Assembly (NCBI GenBank): GCA_026126305.1
Contig: JAHCJI010000011.1
Coordinates: 1 to 64,000 of the forward strand
Origin: Phycisphaeraceae bacterium
GTDB lineage: Bacteria; Planctomycetota; Phycisphaerae; Phycisphaerales; UBA1924
Length of the DNA: 64,000 bases
Reading direction: 5' to 3'
Under the pieces are notes generated by a model. The model was not told where the DNA came from, did no database searches, and worked only from the letters and a program-made list of their open reading frames with translations. This document shows, piece after piece, positions 61,338 through 64,000 of the stretch. A program made the translations under genes and the position numbers. The first letter of the stretch is position 1. Each line of letters starts with the position of its first letter.

Positions 61338-61820
61338 ATGACCCAGAAGGCCTACGTCGCCTTGGGTAGCAACATGGGCGATCGCACCGGCAACGTCCTG
61401 CTGGGTGCCCGTGCCCTGAACGGCATCGAGGGCGTCCGCGTCATCGCCACCAGCCGCCTTTATGAAACCGATCCGGTGGGTAACCCCGACCAGCCCCGAT
61501 TCATCAACGCCGCCGCCGAACTGGAAGTCTCGTGCAACGCCCGGCAACTGCTCGATGGGCTGTTGGAGATCGAGCGCCGGTTTGGACGCGATCGCTCAAA
61601 AGAGCAGCGCTGGGGCCCGCGCACGCTCGACCTCGACCTGCTGCTCTTCCGAGACCAGCGCATCGACGAGCCCGGCCTGACCGTGCCCCACCCCCGCATG
61701 GCCCAACGGCGATTTGTCCTCGAACCGTTGTGCGACCTTGCGCCGGCCGTTGTGCCGCCGGGCTGGAACAGGAACATCCGCCAGGCCCTCGAGGCCCTGA
61801 CCCAGGGCGCGGGCGCATGA
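61338..61820 (+). CDS. folK: 6-hydroxymethyl-7,8-dihydropterin pyrophosphokinase
   Basis: 160 residues, transfers pyrophosphate from ATP to hydroxymethyl-dihydropterin in folate synthesis. AYVALGSNMGDR at the start, SRLYETDPVGNPDQPRFINAAAELE, and the signature RWGPRTLDLDLLLF with IPHPRM-like VPHPRM are complete; length is usual. ATG 61338 is chosen because the protein fold begins there; the frame is open from 61263 and the ribosome site is weak. The TGA overlaps the next ATG (ATGA). Confidence 0.95.
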   Translation: MTQKAYVALGSNMGDRTGNVLLGARALNGIEGVRVIATSRLYETDPVGNPDQPRFINAAAELEVSCNARQLLDGLLEIERRFGRDRSKEQRWGPRTLDLDLLLFRDQRIDEPGLTVPHPRMAQRRFVLEPLCDLAPAVVPPGWNRNIRQALEALTQGAGA

Positions 61821-63007
61821 GGCTGGAGGCTTTGGTCGTGGTCTTGGCCATGTATGCCGCGGCCCATGGGCAAGACGCATTGTCCCCCATCCGCGACGCG
61901 TACCGGCTTGCCCCAACCGCCGAACACGTCACCATCGAGGTGCCAAGGCCCGGGGCTTCGCCCGCGCGGAGCGAGCTCGTCGTTGCCATCCGCCCGGGAG
62001 AGGCCCCAGCTGTCGCTTTGCAACTTGGGGCCCAGCGACCAATGCACGTCTTGGCAGAGCCCGGACGATTGCTGGCCTGGCGCGCGGACGATCCCACTCG
62101 GATCTTCGCGGCGGTCTTGCCCGAGCCATTTGGACCGGGGGCGATCGAGTCCGCCTTGCCCATGGTGCCCGCGCCACAACTGGCGTTGGCCTTTGCCAAA
62201 GCAGAGCCACTGCTGACCTCCGTTGGTGAACTGGAGTGGTCGAGCGTCGAGGGCGAACATCGCGTCGTCGGCGTGCGCGGCAGCGGTGCCCAAAGCGTGG
62301 CGCTGACGCTCTGGTACACCGAAACCGGCCGACTGCTCGAATACGAATACAAGCAAGGTGGCCGAAGGATCTTCCACGCGAAGGTTCGGGCTTTGGATTT
62401 CGATGACGCCCGCTTCGAGGCCCCGAGCCTCGAAGGCCCCAGCCCGCCCACATTGCTTGACCATCTGGCAGACTTGGCGCTGCCGCCAAAGCACATCGAG
62501 ACCGGTGAGCCCTTTGGCCAGGCCATCGGCATCGACGCCAACGGCCGGCCTACCACCTTACGAGCCACGGCGGGGCCATGGCAAGGGCCGGTAGTCGTTC
62601 TGGGTATCGACGCCCGGCAGGCCGATGACCGCACGCGATGGGCCGGGGCGCTGGCCGAGGCCGACCTGCCCGCGCTGGCAGAGATGCTGGGCGTTCGCCT
62701 CGTGGTGCTGGTGGTGGGGGCAAGCGATACCGCATCGCTCGTGGAGCGCGTCACATGGCCCGTGCGCGGGCGGGGAGAGCCCCTGCGCGTGCTGGCAATC
62801 GATGCGCCGCCCGCGTGGCTGGGGCCTTGGAACTCGGCCGCCGCGTGGCGTGTGGATGGCCCGTCGTGGACGCTGCGCGCCTCGCACGCGCTGCCCGATG
62901 CTCGGCTGGAGAGCGACCCGTCGGACCCTTTCGAGGCCTCGCACGCGCCGCTCACGCTCGCGGAGCGTGTCCGGCTGCTGGTTGGACGCGCAGCGCGAGG
63001 GGGATAG
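61817..63007 (+). CDS. exported protein of unknown function, coupled to folK
   Basis: 396 residues. Cleavable signal (about 1-18, LVVVLAMYAAAHGQ). Residues about 30-195 are beta-rich and recall LolA/LolB-like or DUF2092-like folds, with ELEWSSVEGEHRVVGVRG and LTLWYTETGRLLEYEYKQGGRRIFHAKV. The rest (about 220-396) looks like an alpha/beta domain with GPVVVLGIDAR, VRLVVLVVG and LRVLAIDAPP, perhaps a thioredoxin-like fold without cysteines. No catalytic motif is seen. The four-base overlap with folK shows coupling but not a shared pathway. Confidence 0.6.
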   Translation: MRLEALVVVLAMYAAAHGQDALSPIRDAYRLAPTAEHVTIEVPRPGASPARSELVVAIRPGEAPAVALQLGAQRPMHVLAEPGRLLAWRADDPTRIFAAVLPEPFGPGAIESALPMVPAPQLALAFAKAEPLLTSVGELEWSSVEGEHRVVGVRGSGAQSVALTLWYTETGRLLEYEYKQGGRRIFHAKVRALDFDDARFEAPSLEGPSPPTLLDHLADLALPPKHIETGEPFGQAIGIDANGRPTTLRATAGPWQGPVVVLGIDARQADDRTRWAGALAEADLPALAEMLGVRLVVLVVGASDTASLVERVTWPVRGRGEPLRVLAIDAPPAWLGPWNSAAAWRVDGPSWTLRASHALPDARLESDPSDPFEASHAPLTLAERVRLLVGRAARGG

Positions 63008-63021
63008 TGATTCATACAAGT

Positions 63022-63096
63022 TTTGGAGTCAACTGAGCCAAGGAGACGTGGGCTGCTTTTCGGCAGAGTCCATGTGTGCAGTCCTCCGACTCCAAA
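63022..63096 (+). repeat. 9-bp inverted repeat enclosing 57 bases
   Basis: TTTGGAGTC and GACTCCAAA frame a stretch that contains a CTGC/GCAG hairpin. It fills the 155-bp gap before the GTPase gene. It may be a leader structure; it does not look like a tRNA (no TTCGA arm). A 9-bp match over this distance can occur by chance. Confidence 0.4.
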
Positions 63097-63162
63097 CCGG
63101 CGATCTGCCACCATGTCGTGCAGGACGCCCGATTCCGCCGCAGTACCTCCATACGCTGAGGC

Positions 63163-64000
63163 GTGACTTCCCCGGCCCCCTTCGCCCAGTTTGCCCAGCG
63201 ATCGACACCCGGCGTCGCATCGGCCGTTGCGGTCTTTGAACTTGTGGGCGATGTGGACCGTGCTTGCCTGGCTCTTGGCTTGACAGCGCCGGCCGTGGGT
63301 CGAGCCGCCCTGTGCATCATGCCGGGGGTCGACACGCTGCTGGTGATCCGCCCGGCCGATGACCTGCTGCTGGTGACACCCCACGGCGGTGTTGGGGTGT
63401 GCCGGGCGTTGGGCCGGGCCCTGCGGGACGCGGGCCTGCCGCGGCGCGAGGGGGCACCCTATTGGCCCGAGGCCGCCGGCGAGGTCGAGGCCCGGATGCT
63501 CTCAACGCTGGCATCGGTGCGTGGCCATCGGGCTGTCCGCCTCCTGCTGGATCAGCCTGCTCGCTGGGCGTCCGGGTTGCCACCGGTGCCTCAGGCCGTG
63601 GCGGCCGAACTGGCCCGCCTGCTGCGACCGCCCTTGGTGGTCGCCACCGGGCCGGCCAACGTGGGCAAGTCGAGCCTGGCCAACGCCCTGGCCAGTCGCC
63701 CGGTCGCCCGCGTGGCCGACCGCCCGGGCGTGACGCGCGATGCCGTGGCGGTGGACCTGGAGCTGGACGGCCTTGTGGTCCGCTGGCTGGACGCCCCGGG
63801 GGTAGACCGGGCAGAGGACGCGGTGCTCGCTCAAGCTCAGGCGCTGGCTGCAATCGCCATCGAGGCCGCCGACTTGGTGCTGTGGTGCCAGGATGCTTGG
63901 GACGTTTCCCAGCGACCCCCAGACCCCTCAAGCCGCTGGCTGCGCCTTGCCATGCGGGCCGACCGCGGCTTTGGTCCCTCGCCTGGGGTGATGCCCGCGT
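63163..64000 (+). CDS. MnmE-like GTPase, 3' end outside the window
   Basis: At least 279 residues; the frame is open at the window edge. The G domain starts near residue 160: G1 GPANVGKSSLANAL, switch region DRPGVTRDAVAVDL, and G3 as LDAPGVDRAED instead of DTxG. The N-terminal part (about 15-95: VAVFELVGDVDRACLALGL) is reminiscent of the MnmE N-terminal domain, which in MnmE binds tetrahydrofolate for tRNA wobble uridine modification. Both parts are divergent from true MnmE, so a related planctomycete GTPase is more likely. GTG 63163 follows GAGG and an in-frame TGA two codons upstream. Confidence 0.7.
   Translation, partial: MTSPAPFAQFAQRSTPGVASAVAVFELVGDVDRACLALGLTAPAVGRAALCIMPGVDTLLVIRPADDLLLVTPHGGVGVCRALGRALRDAGLPRREGAPYWPEAAGEVEARMLSTLASVRGHRAVRLLLDQPARWASGLPPVPQAVAAELARLLRPPLVVATGPANVGKSSLANALASRPVARVADRPGVTRDAVAVDLELDGLVVRWLDAPGVDRAEDAVLAQAQALAAIAIEAADLVLWCQDAWDVSQRPPDPSSRWLRLAMRADRGFGPSPGVMPA

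Noticed and set aside
63022..63096. 75-nt structure before the GTPase gene as a tRNA
   Set aside because: No T-arm TTCGA string, no D-arm pattern and no proper 7-bp acceptor; kept only as an inverted repeat.
1..64000. CRISPR arrays, IS elements, phage genes, tRNA or rRNA genes
   Set aside because: None seen: no regularly spaced repeats, no transposase or integrase motifs, and no recognisable tRNA or rRNA sequence.

Overview
The window is GC-rich, densely coded chromosomal DNA from a flagellated planctomycete, most likely of the class Phycisphaerae. The evidence is a large secreted subtilase with a LEPR-XLL type N-terminal signal (VLESRVLLSA), several 'CPRCxYD...CPEC' zinc-ribbon and lipoprotein genes of planctomycete style, frequent TTG/GTG starts, and a complete-looking flagellar assembly cluster. 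No rRNA, tRNA, IS element, CRISPR array or prophage was recognised.

Bases 1-33700 are a mosaic of housekeeping and envelope genes in short transcription units on both strands. In order: a small secreted-type domain protein; an OPT-family peptide transporter with a membrane partner; a Tat-exported metallophosphoesterase; a TraT-like surface lipoprotein (minus strand); Kdo transferase WaaA; the 1812-residue LEPR-XLL subtilase closed by a clear intrinsic terminator; a D-2-hydroxyacid dehydrogenase; a zinc-ribbon membrane protein; a PhoX/DUF839 protein; RNase R; a helix-hairpin-helix/degenerate-HD protein; an NDUFA9-like reductase; an orphan haem/iron-type ABC ATPase; a membrane-anchored proline/glutamine-rich protein; two divergent lipoprotein genes whose start codons overlap; a zinc-site-less MDR dehydrogenase; UppP; a SpoU methyltransferase; a cysteine-less tandem thioredoxin-fold protein; TrmL; a small lipoprotein; a peptidoglycan amidase; and a Ser/Thr kinase followed at once by a PPP-like phosphoesterase.

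Bases 33794-61214 are one motility supercluster on the plus strand. It starts with a FlgN-like chaperone, a soluble FlrB/NtrB-type histidine kinase and a FlrC-type sigma-54 activator. A near-consensus sigma-54 promoter follows directly, then flgB-flgC-fliE-fliF-fliG-fliH-fliI-fliJ-motE-like-fliK-flgD-(flagellar operon protein)-flgE-flbD-motA-motB-fliL-fliN-fliO-fliP-fliQ-fliR-flhB-flhA-flhF-flhG. A second sigma-54-like promoter precedes a small membrane gene and a FliA/WhiG-type sigma factor. Many junctions are ATGA/GTGA/TTGA overlaps, indicating translational coupling. The order from flgB to flhG is essentially that of spirochaete flgB operons, but fliM is missing from its usual place between fliL and fliN.

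Bases 61215-64000 hold folK, a secreted protein of unknown function coupled to it, and the 5' part of an MnmE-like GTPase that runs off the end.

The working model for the cluster is a two-tier cascade: kinase/activator -> sigma-54 promoters -> basal body, motor and export genes, plus FliA for late genes located elsewhere. No wholly new system is proven here. The most unusual signals are the fliM gap, the sigma-54 circuit embedded in a spirochaete-like gene order, the kinase/phosphatase pair beside it, the overlapping divergent start codons, and several enzyme families that have lost their catalytic residues.
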